In this document: positions 34,201 through 43,447 of the stretch, piece by piece | How the letters are laid out: each line of letters starts with the position of its first letter | Position numbering within the stretch: position 1 is the first letter of the stretch | Assembly (NCBI GenBank): GCA_038528385.1 | Contig: JBCBET010000001.1 | Coordinates: forward strand, 372,001 to 436,000 | Direction of reading: 5' to 3' | DNA from: Shimia_B sp038528385 | Lineage (GTDB): Bacteria > Pseudomonadota > Alphaproteobacteria > Rhodobacterales > Rhodobacteraceae | DNA: 64,000 bases | Notes under the pieces: generated by a model | What the model was told of the DNA's origin: nothing | Databases searched by the model: none | The model's input: the letters and a program-made list of their open reading frames with translations, nothing else | Translations under genes and position numbers: made by a program

Positions 34201-35226
34201 ATGACGAGACGCATGCTTCCCGCTTCCCACAAACCCCTCCGCGCCACGCAGACGCTCCCGGTCTTCCGGGCGGAGGAGTTTTTCGTGCTGGCGGGCGTGA
34301 ATGCCGGAGAGGCGCTCAGCTTTGCGAGCGAGCTTGTCCTCGATGACGTCTACGAGCTCGAAGCCGGCGCGGTTCCCACCGCGCTCACCGTGGCCAACGA
34401 GGCCCACGCGCTGCGCATCAGCTTGGACAGTGCGACCGGCACGCCGGGCGGTCAGGTGATTATCGACTCGACGATCACGCTCATGTCCCCAGCAGGCGCG
34501 ACCATCGAGGGCCTGATCCTCGTGGAGGTCGATGGCAGCGAGGCGGTGGACATCTTCCTATTGCCCCTCGCCCATCTCGCGCCGCGGACCGACTATACGC
34601 TCGTGGGTGTCGACACGTCCGACGCGCGACGCCGCTTTGCGGAGGCCGCCTGCGTGGCGTTCACCCGCGGCACCCACATCACCATCGCCTCCGGCGCGCA
34701 GGTCCCCATCGAGGAGCTCCGCGTGGGCGACCGTGTCCTGACCCGCGATGACGGGCCTCAGGAGATCCGGTGGATCGGACAGAACACCCGGCGCGCCGTA
34801 GGGGATTTCGCGCCCGTGCTGATCCGCAAGGGAACGCTCAACAACGAAAACGATCTCACCGTGAGCCCCGACCACCGCCTGTTCATCTACCAGCGCGACG
34901 ACGAGATCGGCGCGGGCCGCTCGGAGGTGCTCGTGAAGGTCCGCTATCTCATCAACGGCGATACGGTGGTGCGGCTCGAGGGCGGCTTCGTGGACTATTT
35001 CCAGCTCCTCTTCGACAGCCACCAGATCATCTACGCCGAAGGGATCGCCGCCGAGAGCCTGCTCGTGGACCCGCGAACGCGCGCCGCGCTGCCCGACGAG
35101 GTGGACGAGGCGCTCGCCAAGGCTCTGCCTGGCCATGAGAACAGGCATCACCTCAACTACGAGGTGAGCGAGAAGCTCCTCAGTCGGAACGCGGCGGAGA
35201 TGCTGCGGCGCGCCTCCACGCGCTAG
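34201..35226 (+). CDS. Hint (hedgehog/intein) domain protein
   Basis: A 341-residue protein. Residues about 151-290 form a Hint domain: Cys151 in ACVAFTRGTHI, VPIEELRVGDRVLTRD, SPDHRLFIY and DSHQIIYAEGI. This family is common in roseobacters, and its biological role is unclear. The N-terminal 150 residues are beta-rich and unassigned. The start is uncertain: ATG 34201 is listed, ATG 34213 is close, and the frame is open to 34099. There is no clear ribosome-binding site. No extein-like partner segment follows the Hint domain. Confidence 0.8.
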   Translation: MTRRMLPASHKPLRATQTLPVFRAEEFFVLAGVNAGEALSFASELVLDDVYELEAGAVPTALTVANEAHALRISLDSATGTPGGQVIIDSTITLMSPAGATIEGLILVEVDGSEAVDIFLLPLAHLAPRTDYTLVGVDTSDARRRFAEAACVAFTRGTHITIASGAQVPIEELRVGDRVLTRDDGPQEIRWIGQNTRRAVGDFAPVLIRKGTLNNENDLTVSPDHRLFIYQRDDEIGAGRSEVLVKVRYLINGDTVVRLEGGFVDYFQLLFDSHQIIYAEGIAAESLLVDPRTRAALPDEVDEALAKALPGHENRHHLNYEVSEKLLSRNAAEMLRRASTR

Positions 35227-35250
35227 CCTGCGCCGCGCCGCGCTAGCGCG
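35219..35250. terminator. Inverted repeat between convergent stops
   Basis: CGCGCTAG (35219-35226) and CTAGCGCG (35243-35250) with a 16-base loop. The arms contain the TAG stops of the Hint gene and of the stress-protein gene on the other strand. A two-way terminator is plausible. Confidence 0.45.
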
Positions 35251-36076
35251 CGAGCAAGATGTCGCAAGGCGGCTGACGCAGGAGGTCGTTGGCCACCGAT
35301 CCCAGGACCGCCGGCATCGCTCCCGCACGCCCATGGGCGCCGATGGCCAGAAGCGGCGCGTCCTGCATGTCGACTGCGCGGGAAATGACGCTGTGGGCGG
35401 AGCCTTTCTCGATCGTCACATCTCCGCAAGAGACCTCGTCGGGCGACAGGCTCTGGAGCCACGCCGCCGCGGAGGTTTGCGCATCCTTCAGGAAGGCCGC
35501 CTCGAGAGAGACCGCCGCGCCGGGCGCCCGCGCGAGACGCCCCTCGTAGGGCACCTGGATCGCGTTCACGGGAAAGACCTTGATCCCGGGGGCGAGCTCT
35601 GCCGCGGTCCTGGCCGCTTTGGTGGATGTGGGGGAGAAATCCGTGGCGAGGACGGCGGACGTGTAGGGCCGTGCGGCATCCTCCCGGACGAGCAGAACGG
35701 GACACGGCGCGTGGCGCACCGTCTTCTGCGCCGTCGTCTCCCACATGAAATCGAGGAAGGCGCGCGGGCGGTGAGAGCCCACCACGAAGAGGTCGACGAG
35801 TTCGTGGGTCGCGGCGATCATCTCCGCGACGGGGTCGCCGGCTTTGACGACGATGCGGACGTCCTCGGGTCCGTTCAGCTCCTTCACCGTCGCGCCGAGG
35901 TTTTCGGTGACCTTGCTGATCATCAGCTCTTCGAGGTCGTCGGGAAGGTCGGCATCCACGACGCTGAGGACCGTCAAGGTTGCGCCGTGCTGTTTCGCCA
36001 GGGCCGCCGCGCGGCGCAGGGCCATGTCGGAGCGCTCCGAGAGGTCGGTGGCGACGGTGATGGTTTCTATGGCCAT
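35243..36076 (-). CDS. Universal stress protein, tandem Usp domains
   Basis: A 277-residue protein with two Usp domains (about 1-138 and 139-277). The first ends VVGSHRPRAFLDFMWETTAQKTVRHAPCPVLLV; the second ends IGAHGRAGAMPAVLGSVANDLLRQPPCDILL, which retains the G-x2-G-x9-G type nucleotide loop approximately. Such proteins bind ATP or act in stress and low-oxygen survival. Monocistronic, divergent from prfC. Confidence 0.88.
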   Translation of the reverse strand: MAIETITVATDLSERSDMALRRAAALAKQHGATLTVLSVVDADLPDDLEELMISKVTENLGATVKELNGPEDVRIVVKAGDPVAEMIAATHELVDLFVVGSHRPRAFLDFMWETTAQKTVRHAPCPVLLVREDAARPYTSAVLATDFSPTSTKAARTAAELAPGIKVFPVNAIQVPYEGRLARAPGAAVSLEAAFLKDAQTSAAAWLQSLSPDEVSCGDVTIEKGSAHSVISRAVDMQDAPLLAIGAHGRAGAMPAVLGSVANDLLRQPPCDILLAR

Positions 36077-36206
36077 GGCGCATTCCTTTGCTTTTGCCGG
36101 TTAATTACCCCGCCCCCCGCGCAGCGCCTTGATCCAGCGCAAGTCGCCACCAAACCCGGCGTCAAAGGCCCCTTGTCTCGGGCGGCTTAGGCGATAAACC
36201 CCACCC

Positions 36207-37805
36207 ATGCTCGACAATCGCCCCGCCCTGCCCCCGGAAGTCGCCCGCCGCCGGACCTTCGCCATCATCTCGCATCCCGATGCTGGCAAGACGACGCTGA
36301 CGGAGAAGTTCCTGCTCTATGGCGGCGCGATCCAGACCGCGGGTCAGGTGCGCGCCAAGGGCGAGGCGCGGCGCACGCGGTCGGACTTCATGCAGATGGA
36401 AAAGGACCGGGGGATTTCCGTGAGCGCCTCGGCCATGGCGTTCGACTATGGCGGTTTCCGGTTCAACCTTGTGGACACGCCCGGCCACTCCGATTTCTCC
36501 GAAGACACCTACCGCACCCTCACCGCCGTCGATGCCGCCGTCATGGTCATCGACGGGGCCAAGGGCGTGGAGAGCCAGACGCAGAAACTCTTCGAGGTGT
36601 GCCGCCTGCGTGACCTGCCGATATTGACATTTTGCAACAAAATGGACCGGGAGAGCCGGGATACGTTCGAAATAATTGACGAAATTCAGGAAAACCTCGC
36701 CATCGACGTCACACCGGCCGCATGGCCCATCGGGCGCGGGCGGGAGTTCATCGGCTGCTATGACCTGCTGCGCGACAGGCTCGAACTCATGGACCGCGCA
36801 GACCGCAACAAGGTGGCCGAGAGCGTGAAGATCGAGGGGCTCGATGACCCGAAGCTCGCCGAGCATGTCCCCGCAGCCCTGCTCGACACCTTCCTCGAGG
36901 AAGTGGAGATGGCCCGGGAGCTCCTGCCCCCGCTCGACCCGAAAGCCCTCCTCGAAGGGACGCTCACGCCCATCTGGTTCGGCTCCGCGATCAATTCCTT
37001 CGGCGTGAAGGAGCTGATGGACGGGATCGGCACCTACGGCCCCGAGCCGCAGCCGCAAAGCGCCGAACCGCGGCAGATCGCGCCAGAGGAAGGCAAGGTC
37101 GCGGGCTTCGTCTTCAAGGTGCAAGCCAACATGGACCCCAAGCACCGGGACCGCGTGGCCTTCGTGCGCATGGCCTCGGGGCATTTCCAGCGCGGCATGA
37201 AGCTCACCCATGTGCGCACGAAAAAACCCATGGCGGTGTCGAACCCCGTCCTCTTCCTCGCCTCGGACCGGGAACTCGCCGAAGAGGCCTGGGCGGGCGA
37301 CATCATCGGCATCCCGAACCACGGCCAGCTGCGCATCGGCGACACCCTCACCGAGGGCGAGGCGCTGAAGGTCACCGGGATCCCCTCCTTCGCGCCGGAG
37401 CTCCTTCAGGGCGTCCGCTCCGGCGACCCGATGAAGACGAAGCACCTCGAAAAGGCGCTCATGCAATTCGCCGAGGAAGGCGCGGCCAAGGTCTTCAAGC
37501 CGATGATCGGATCGGGCTTCGTCGTTGGCGTTGTGGGCCAGCTCCAGTTCGAGGTGCTGGCGAGCCGGATCGAGCAGGAATACGGCCTGCCCGTGCGATT
37601 CGAGGCCTCGCAATTCACCTCCGCGCGCTGGGTCCATGGGCCGAAAGACAAGGTCGAGGCCTTCGCGCAGTCCAACAAACAGCACATGGCCACCGACAAT
37701 GACGGCGACGATGTTTTCCTCACGCGCCTGCAGTGGGATATCGACCGCGTGGAACGGGACCACCCCGACCTCCGGCTGTCCTCAACCAAGGAGATGATGG
37801 TCTGA
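36207..37805 (+). CDS. prfC: Peptide chain release factor 3
   Basis: A 532-residue translational GTPase that removes RF1/RF2 from the ribosome after termination. G1 SHPDAGKTTLTEK, G3 DTPGHSDFSED and G4 NKMDRE are all intact, as is the RF3-type TRSDFMQMEKDRGISVS. Full length for the family. It stands alone with a hairpin after it. Confidence 0.96.
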   Translation: MLDNRPALPPEVARRRTFAIISHPDAGKTTLTEKFLLYGGAIQTAGQVRAKGEARRTRSDFMQMEKDRGISVSASAMAFDYGGFRFNLVDTPGHSDFSEDTYRTLTAVDAAVMVIDGAKGVESQTQKLFEVCRLRDLPILTFCNKMDRESRDTFEIIDEIQENLAIDVTPAAWPIGRGREFIGCYDLLRDRLELMDRADRNKVAESVKIEGLDDPKLAEHVPAALLDTFLEEVEMARELLPPLDPKALLEGTLTPIWFGSAINSFGVKELMDGIGTYGPEPQPQSAEPRQIAPEEGKVAGFVFKVQANMDPKHRDRVAFVRMASGHFQRGMKLTHVRTKKPMAVSNPVLFLASDRELAEEAWAGDIIGIPNHGQLRIGDTLTEGEALKVTGIPSFAPELLQGVRSGDPMKTKHLEKALMQFAEEGAAKVFKPMIGSGFVVGVVGQLQFEVLASRIEQEYGLPVRFEASQFTSARWVHGPKDKVEAFAQSNKQHMATDNDGDDVFLTRLQWDIDRVERDHPDLRLSSTKEMMV

Positions 37806-37806
37806 T

Positions 37807-37824
37807 CCGGCGGCACCCCGCCGG
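37807..37824 (+). terminator. Hairpin after prfC
   Basis: CCGGCGG (37807-37813) and CCGCCGG (37818-37824), 7-bp perfect stem with a 4-base loop, right after the prfC stop codon. No T tract. Confidence 0.5.
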
Positions 37825-37882
37825 CCTGACTTGCGCCGCGCGCAGGACTTTGCGACCATCTGGAAAAACTAGGCAGCGCTTC

Positions 37883-38347
37883 ATGATCGCATCTCTCGCG
37901 AAGTTCCCCGTCAAGGCCTTGCCCGCAGCGCTGGCCGCGGGCCTCGCCACGGCCGCTGCAGCCGAATTCTGGGACAGCGATGCCGCGTGGAACCTGCTCA
38001 ACCTTGCCAGCGTCTCGGAGGCCGTGGTGGACGACACGTGGTTCGCCGTGAAGGCGTTTCCCGAGGAACTCCGCGCCGCCACCGACGACTTCCTCATCGA
38101 GGGCTACGTCGTACCGATTCTCGCGGAGCCCGAGATCTCGAGCTTCATTCTTGTCCAGGACCCCGAGAACTGCCCCTTCTGCGGCACGGGCTCGGGCTAC
38201 GCGCCGGTTCTAGAGGTTATCCTCGGAGAGCCGATCCCCTCGGTGGAAGAGTTTTCCCGCATCCGCGTGCAGGGTGAGCTCGAACTCATCGATGATCCTC
38301 AAACATTCCAGATGTTTGTGCTCGTTAACGCCGCGCCGGTAAGTTGA
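37883..38347 (+). CDS. Secreted hypothetical protein with CPFCG motif
   Basis: A 154-residue protein with a likely Sec signal peptide (residues 1-27, ending ATAAAA) and a mature part with one Cys pair in ENCPFCGTGSG (about residues 109-119). The pair could form a disulfide or bind metal; context around it (VLEVILGEPIPSVEEFSRIRV) is reminiscent of small periplasmic metal-handling proteins, but I do not recognise the family with confidence. ATG 37883 is chosen because it starts the signal peptide. Confidence 0.7.
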   Translation: MIASLAKFPVKALPAALAAGLATAAAAEFWDSDAAWNLLNLASVSEAVVDDTWFAVKAFPEELRAATDDFLIEGYVVPILAEPEISSFILVQDPENCPFCGTGSGYAPVLEVILGEPIPSVEEFSRIRVQGELELIDDPQTFQMFVLVNAAPVS

Positions 38348-38350
38348 TCT

Positions 38351-38369
38351 GCCCGATTTGACCTCGGGC
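38351..38369 (+). terminator. Hairpin after the CPFCG protein gene
   Basis: GCCCGA (38351-38356) with TCGGGC (38364-38369), loop of 7, starting 4 bases after the stop codon. No T tract, so a modest terminator at best. Confidence 0.4.
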
Positions 38370-38476
38370 TGTGGATCGACTATCTGCAGCGCAGCACGCA
38401 ACGGCGTGCACGACGTCGGGCGCGACTGTGACAAGCGCCCAATGCCACGGGGCCCTGCCCCTAACTTTGGACGCTG

Positions 38477-39916
38477 ATGACAAAATTTACTGATCTGAAC
38501 CTGGACCCCAAGGTCCTCAAGGCCGTAGTCGATGCAGGCTACGAAGAGCCCACGCCGATCCAGGCGGGCGCCATTCCCCCCGCCCTCGAGGGCCAGGACG
38601 TCCTGGGGATCGCGCAGACGGGGACGGGTAAGACCGCTAGCTTCACGCTGCCCATGATCACGCTCCTGAAGCGTGGCCGGGCCCGGGCGCGGATGCCCCG
38701 CTCCCTCGTGCTCGCACCAACGCGAGAGCTGGCGGCACAGGTGGCGGAGAACTTCGACACCTACACAAAGTACACGAAGCTGACGAAGGCGCTCCTCATC
38801 GGGGGCGTGAGCTTCAAGGAGCAAGACGCGCTGATAGACCGTGGCGTGGATGTCCTAATCGCCACGCCCGGGCGCCTGCTCGACCATTTCGAGCGTGGCA
38901 AACTGCTTCTCACGGGCGTCCAGATCATGGTGGTGGACGAGGCCGACCGGATGCTCGACATGGGCTTCATACCGGATATCGAGCGCATCTTTTCGCTGAC
39001 GCCCTTCACGCGCCAGACGCTCTTTTTCTCGGCCACCATGGCCCCCGAGATCGAGCGCATCACCAACACCTTCCTCAGCAACCCGGCCAAGGTGGAGGTG
39101 GCGCGCGCCGCCACCACCAACAAGAACATCACGCAGTGCGTGGTCATGTTCAAATCCTCCCGCCGGGACCGCGAGGCGAGCGAAAAGCGCAACCTGCTGC
39201 GCGCGCTGATCGATGGCGAGGGCGAGAAGCTCACGAACGCCATCATCTTCTGCAACCGCAAGACCGACGTCGACATCACCGCGAAATCGCTCAAGAAGCA
39301 CGGCTATGACGCCGCGGCGATCCACGGCGATCTCGACCAGTCGTTCCGCACCAAGACGCTCGAGGGGTTCCGCGACGGGACACTTAAGCTTCTCGTGGCC
39401 TCCGACGTGGCCGCCCGCGGCCTCGACATCCCGAATGTAAGCCATGTCTTCAACTTCGACGTGCCCAGCCACGCCGAGGACTACGTGCACCGGATCGGGC
39501 GCACGGCCCGTGCGGGCCGCAGCGGGACGGCCATGATGATCTGCGTTCCGCGCGACGAAAAGAACCTCGAAGATATCGAACGGCTGGTGAAGGACACGAT
39601 CCCCCGGCTCGACAGCCCGCTGAAGGGCGGTGCATCGGTGCCGGACGTCGCCGATGAGGCCGACGAGAAGCCCAAGCGATCCCGCTCCCGCTCCCGCCCG
39701 AAAAAGCAGGAAGAACCCGCCGCGGCGGTGGAGGAAGCGGAACCGGCAAACGACATGCCGCCGCGCGAGGAACAGCCCAGGCGCTCCCGCGGGGGCCGTG
39801 GCCGGGGATCGCGCGACCGTGGCGATAGCGGGGCCACGCCCGTGGGCATGGGCGATCACCTGCCGGGCTTCATCGCGAAAAGCTTTGCCGAGCGTCTCGA
39901 GGACACCGCCGCCTAG
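38477..39916 (+). CDS. DEAD-box RNA helicase, RhlE-like
   Basis: A 479-residue ATP-dependent RNA helicase: Q motif EEPTPIQAGAIPPAL, motif I AQTGTGKT, motif II VDEADRMLDMGF, motif III FSATM, motif VI HRIGRTARAG. Residues after about 390 are an Arg/Ser/Glu-rich disordered tail with RGGRGRGSRDRG text, which binds RNA non-specifically. Likely role in ribosome assembly or mRNA decay, with RNase E in the same window. Convergent by 4 bases with the next gene. Confidence 0.93.
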   Translation: MTKFTDLNLDPKVLKAVVDAGYEEPTPIQAGAIPPALEGQDVLGIAQTGTGKTASFTLPMITLLKRGRARARMPRSLVLAPTRELAAQVAENFDTYTKYTKLTKALLIGGVSFKEQDALIDRGVDVLIATPGRLLDHFERGKLLLTGVQIMVVDEADRMLDMGFIPDIERIFSLTPFTRQTLFFSATMAPEIERITNTFLSNPAKVEVARAATTNKNITQCVVMFKSSRRDREASEKRNLLRALIDGEGEKLTNAIIFCNRKTDVDITAKSLKKHGYDAAAIHGDLDQSFRTKTLEGFRDGTLKLLVASDVAARGLDIPNVSHVFNFDVPSHAEDYVHRIGRTARAGRSGTAMMICVPRDEKNLEDIERLVKDTIPRLDSPLKGGASVPDVADEADEKPKRSRSRSRPKKQEEPAAAVEEAEPANDMPPREEQPRRSRGGRGRGSRDRGDSGATPVGMGDHLPGFIAKSFAERLEDTAA

Positions 39917-40302
39917 CGGCTCGCGCGGAGCGACCTCAGAAAAAGCCCGAGCCCGCCGAAAAAGAGCACCAGGATCACCACGAGATCAAAGACGCTCATG
40001 CGGGCAAATGTGAGTTGTATGGATGCTATCACGCCCGCCACCATGGCGATGAGCGAGGCTGCGGCGAGCCCCCAGCCGATCAAATTCTTCGAATTGTAGA
40101 ATATCAACACGACGCCGAAGATGAACGGAATGAGCACCATTCCGGTGGTGACGGGGAAACCGCCGAGGCGGAAGAGGCCCGTACCCAACCCGAATTGCGG
40201 TCGGATGATGATCCCGTTCAAAAGCAGGTAACCGCCTGCCACCATCATCGCGAGCCCGATGAGAAAGAGCCCGGTGCCGCCCTCGTTGCCGCCCGCGCCC
40301 AT
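39913..40302 (-). CDS. Small four-helix membrane protein
   Basis: A 129-residue very hydrophobic protein with about four helices (near 12-32, 50-67, 74-94 and 103-121), beginning MGAGGNEGGTGLFLIGLAMM. ATG 40302 overlaps the rnj stop codon by one base (TGATG), so it is cotranslated with RNase J as the last gene of the locus. No family known to me. Confidence 0.75.
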   Translation of the reverse strand: MGAGGNEGGTGLFLIGLAMMVAGGYLLLNGIIIRPQFGLGTGLFRLGGFPVTTGMVLIPFIFGVVLIFYNSKNLIGWGLAAASLIAMVAGVIASIQLTFARMSVFDLVVILVLFFGGLGLFLRSLRASR

Positions 40303-41963
40303 CAGCCGAGCCTCGAGAGGACGACCGTCACCTCGGGCTTTTTGCCGATCTCGGACATGGCCGTCGCGCGGGTGATGCGGCGGAGCTCGTCCTCGAGCTT
40401 CTCGTCGTCTTTCAGTGTCTTGGCCGAAGCACGCATGAGAAACTGACCGAGGTCTTCCTCGAGCACGTCCGAGAGCGCGGCGTTCGATGTGCCCGTTTCG
40501 GCGAGGCCCATTAGATCGCACCAGGGCTCGCCCACGGGCTCGTCATCCTCGAGGATCACGCTCACCATTACGTGGCCGTTGAGCGCCATGCGCATGCGGT
40601 CGCGGATCACCCCGTCCATCGCGCCCACCTGCACCGTCCCGTCGAGATAGGTGCGCCCCGTTTCCACGTAGCCCACCACGCGCGGCGCATTGCCGGCGAG
40701 GTCGAGCATCGTGCCGTTGACGGCGATAACGGAGGCCCGCCCACCCTGCTCGGCGAGCTTCACATGCTCGCGCAGGTGCCGGTGCTCGCCATGCATCGGC
40801 ACGACGAAAGCCGGATCGATGAGTGCATGCATCCGCTCGAGATCCGGCCGGTTGGCATGGCCCGAGACGTGGTAGAGCCCCGTGCTGTCATCGATAACGT
40901 CCACGCCCATCTCGCTGAATTGGTTGATGATACGGATCACGCCGCGCTCATTCCCCGGGATGGTCTTGGAGGAAAAGAGGAACGTGTCCCCCTCTTTCAT
41001 GGTGAGCCCGCGATACTTCCCGTTGGCGAGCTGCGCGGAGGCGGCGCGGCGCTCCCCCTGGGAGCCTGTCACGAGGAGCATCAGGTTGCCCCGCGGGATG
41101 TCGAGCGCATCCTCGGCGGTCACGGTCTTGGGGAAATCGCTGAGCACGCCCGTCTCGACGCCGGCCTCGATCATGCGCCGCATCGCACGGCCCAGAAGAC
41201 AGATGGAGCGGCCTGCCCGCTCCCCCGCCTCGGCGAGTGTCTTCACCCGCGCGATGTTGGAGGCAAACGTGGTGGCCACCACCATGCCTTCCGCCTCGGA
41301 GACGAGACGCTCGATCTCGGGGCCGACGACGGCCTCGGAGCGGCCCGGCGTGTTCGAGAAGACGTTGGTGCTATCGCAGACGAGCGCTTTCACCCCGCCC
41401 TTCGCGATGTCCTCGAACATGTCCGCGTCGAAGGCCTCGCCCACGCCGGGTGTGGCGTCGAGCTTGAAATCCCCCGAGTGGAAGACACGGCCTGCCGGTG
41501 TCTCAATGAGGAGGCCGGAGGATTCCGGGATCGAATGCGAAACCGGCACGAAGCTGACCTTGAACGGCCCCGCCTCCACCACCTCCGGAAAGCGGGAGAC
41601 GGTCGTGACCGCCTCCGACCCGATGCCGAATTCCTCGAGCTTGCGGCGAGCGATGTTGGCCGTGAAGGTCCGAGCGAAGATCGGCGCGCCGAGCTTCTCG
41701 AAGGTGTGCCCGATGGCGCCCACATGGTCCTCGTGAGCATGGGTGATGAAGATGCCGTCGATCATCGCGCGGCGTTCTTCGAGCCATGCGATATCCGGCA
41801 GGATCAGGTCCACGCCGGGCGTGCCGTCCATGTCCGGGAAGGTCACGCCGAGGTCGACGACGATGAGCCGCTCCGCATCCTCGGGCCCGTAGCCGTAGAC
41901 ATAGCAATTCATGCCCACTTCCCCTGCCCCACCGAGGGGCAGGTAAATCAGTCGCTCGCTCAC
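40302..41963 (-). CDS. rnj: Ribonuclease J
   Basis: A 553-residue metallo-beta-lactamase/beta-CASP ribonuclease with 5'-3' exo- and endo-activity. Metal motif THAHEDHVGAIGHTFEKL, HSIPESSGLLIETP, HSGDFK and the beta-CASP VTGSQGE and HVSGHANRPDLERMHALI follow in order. Overlaps coaX by ATGA. The unit birA-coaX-rnj after complex I genes is conserved in Rhodobacteraceae. Confidence 0.95.
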   Translation of the reverse strand: MSERLIYLPLGGAGEVGMNCYVYGYGPEDAERLIVVDLGVTFPDMDGTPGVDLILPDIAWLEERRAMIDGIFITHAHEDHVGAIGHTFEKLGAPIFARTFTANIARRKLEEFGIGSEAVTTVSRFPEVVEAGPFKVSFVPVSHSIPESSGLLIETPAGRVFHSGDFKLDATPGVGEAFDADMFEDIAKGGVKALVCDSTNVFSNTPGRSEAVVGPEIERLVSEAEGMVVATTFASNIARVKTLAEAGERAGRSICLLGRAMRRMIEAGVETGVLSDFPKTVTAEDALDIPRGNLMLLVTGSQGERRAASAQLANGKYRGLTMKEGDTFLFSSKTIPGNERGVIRIINQFSEMGVDVIDDSTGLYHVSGHANRPDLERMHALIDPAFVVPMHGEHRHLREHVKLAEQGGRASVIAVNGTMLDLAGNAPRVVGYVETGRTYLDGTVQVGAMDGVIRDRMRMALNGHVMVSVILEDDEPVGEPWCDLMGLAETGTSNAALSDVLEEDLGQFLMRASAKTLKDDEKLEDELRRITRATAMSEIGKKPEVTVVLSRLG

Positions 41964-42733
41964 ATGTTTTCCTTATTGTGTCGGTGGATGACGGTCAGGC
42001 CGTGCATCGTCAGATCGTCTTCGAAGACGTCAAATAGCTCTTCTGCCTGTTCGAACAACGGCGCAAGGCCCCCGGTGGCGACGATCTTCATGGGCCGCGC
42101 GCGTTCGGCGGTGATACGTGCCGTCACTTCCTTGATGAGGCCCACATAGCCCCAGAATATGCCCGACTGCATGCAGGCGACCGTGTTGGTGCCCACTACG
42201 CGCTGCGGCTTCGTGATGTCTACGTTGGGCAGTGCGGCGGCGGCCATGTGGAGCGCCTCCAGGCTCAAGTTCACGCCAGGCGAGATCACCCCGCCCACAT
42301 AGGCCCCGTCATGGTCCACCACGTCGAAGGTCGTGGCCGTGCCGAAATCCACGACGATGAGATCCCCGCCGTGGAGGTCGAAAGCGCCCGCCGTGTTCAC
42401 GAGCCGGTCGGGGCCCACGATCGTGCCTTCGTCCACCCGGGGGTTCACTGGTAGGAGACAATCAGGCTTTCCCACCACCCAGGGTCGGGTGCTGAAATAA
42501 CGATCCGCGAAGACGCGCAAATTGAAGACGACGCGCGGCACGGTGGAGCTCACGATCACCTCGTCGATCTGCACGTCGAGATCGTGCAGGTTCATCAGCG
42601 TGCGAAGATAGACGTAGTATTGGTCCGCCGTCCTCTGGTGCGCCGTGGCCGTGCGGAACGTGGCGAGGAACCGGGTGCCGTCCCAGAGGGAGAATACCGT
42701 GTTCGTGTTACCGCAATCGATGCACAGGAGCAT
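41960..42733 (-). CDS. coaX: Type III pantothenate kinase
   Basis: A 257-residue ASKHA-fold kinase that starts coenzyme A synthesis. N-terminal CIDCGNTNTVFSLWDG phosphate loop, GPDRLVNTAGAFDLHGG, VVDFGTATTFDVV and GGVISPGVNLSLEALHMAAAALP are all present. It starts 9 bases after birA. Confidence 0.95.
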   Translation of the reverse strand: MLLCIDCGNTNTVFSLWDGTRFLATFRTATAHQRTADQYYVYLRTLMNLHDLDVQIDEVIVSSTVPRVVFNLRVFADRYFSTRPWVVGKPDCLLPVNPRVDEGTIVGPDRLVNTAGAFDLHGGDLIVVDFGTATTFDVVDHDGAYVGGVISPGVNLSLEALHMAAAALPNVDITKPQRVVGTNTVACMQSGIFWGYVGLIKEVTARITAERARPMKIVATGGLAPLFEQAEELFDVFEDDLTMHGLTVIHRHNKENM

Positions 42734-42742
42734 GGAAACCCT

Positions 42743-43447
42743 TCAGAAATAGACATCCGCCGCGGGCAGGCTCAGGCGACCTTCGGGCGTGGATAATATG
42801 AGCTGGCCCGCGATGTCGATGGTCTCGAACACGCCGCGATGCTCCGCGTGCCCCGCGCGTGCCCGGATCGGCGCGCCCAGCCGGGCGGCATCCCGGAGCC
42901 AGTCGTCGCGAACCGGGCCGAAGCCCTGCGTGGCCAAACATGCCTCCCACTGCGCAAAGGCCGGCGCGAGAACGTCGAGGACCGCCTCGGGCCCGTCGTC
43001 GATGCCGAGCGCCACCGGCGGGAGCGCTTGGTCCTCGAGGACGTCCCTTGGCGGGGCATGGCGCAGGTTGATCCCGATGCCGATGGCGAGGCGCGCGCCC
43101 GGCAGCGTCTCGAGCAGGATGCCCGCGGCCTTCGAGCCGCCCACGAGCACGTCGTTGGGCCATTTGAGCGAGAGCCCCCCGACGCCGAACGCCCTGAGCG
43201 TGTCCCTTAGCGCGAGGGCGGCCACGAAGGATCGCAGCGCGGCCTCATGCGGGGACGGCGTGTGCATGACGAGCGTTGCGGCGAAGTTGCCCTCCGGGTG
43301 CTGCCATGCGCGTCCCCGCCGCCCGCGCGCCGCCGTTTGTCGGTGCGCGAGGATCCATGTAGGCGCGTCGATCTCTGCCGCCCGCCGCGCGGCCTCGGCC
43401 ATGGTGCTGTCGAGCTCCCCGTAGATGCGGCGATGGGGTTCACCCAT
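42743..43447 (-). CDS. birA: Biotin--[acetyl-CoA-carboxylase] ligase
   Basis: A 234-residue biotin protein ligase without a DNA-binding domain. It has the biotinyl-AMP loop QTAARGRRGRAWQHPEGNFAATL, the SLKWPNDVLVGGSKAAGILLE motif and GIGINL. Needed to biotinylate acetyl-CoA carboxylase and the methylcrotonyl-CoA carboxylase at 53344. ATG 43447 overlaps the stop of the NuoM-like gene (TGATG), as birA overlaps or abuts nuoN in related genomes. Confidence 0.95.
   Translation of the reverse strand: MGEPHRRIYGELDSTMAEAARRAAEIDAPTWILAHRQTAARGRRGRAWQHPEGNFAATLVMHTPSPHEAALRSFVAALALRDTLRAFGVGGLSLKWPNDVLVGGSKAAGILLETLPGARLAIGIGINLRHAPPRDVLEDQALPPVALGIDDGPEAVLDVLAPAFAQWEACLATQGFGPVRDDWLRDAARLGAPIRARAGHAEHRGVFETIDIAGQLILSTPEGRLSLPAADVYF

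Noticed and set aside
36162..37763. Minus-strand frame across prfC
   Set aside because: Shadow of RF3; charged, His-rich product without motifs.
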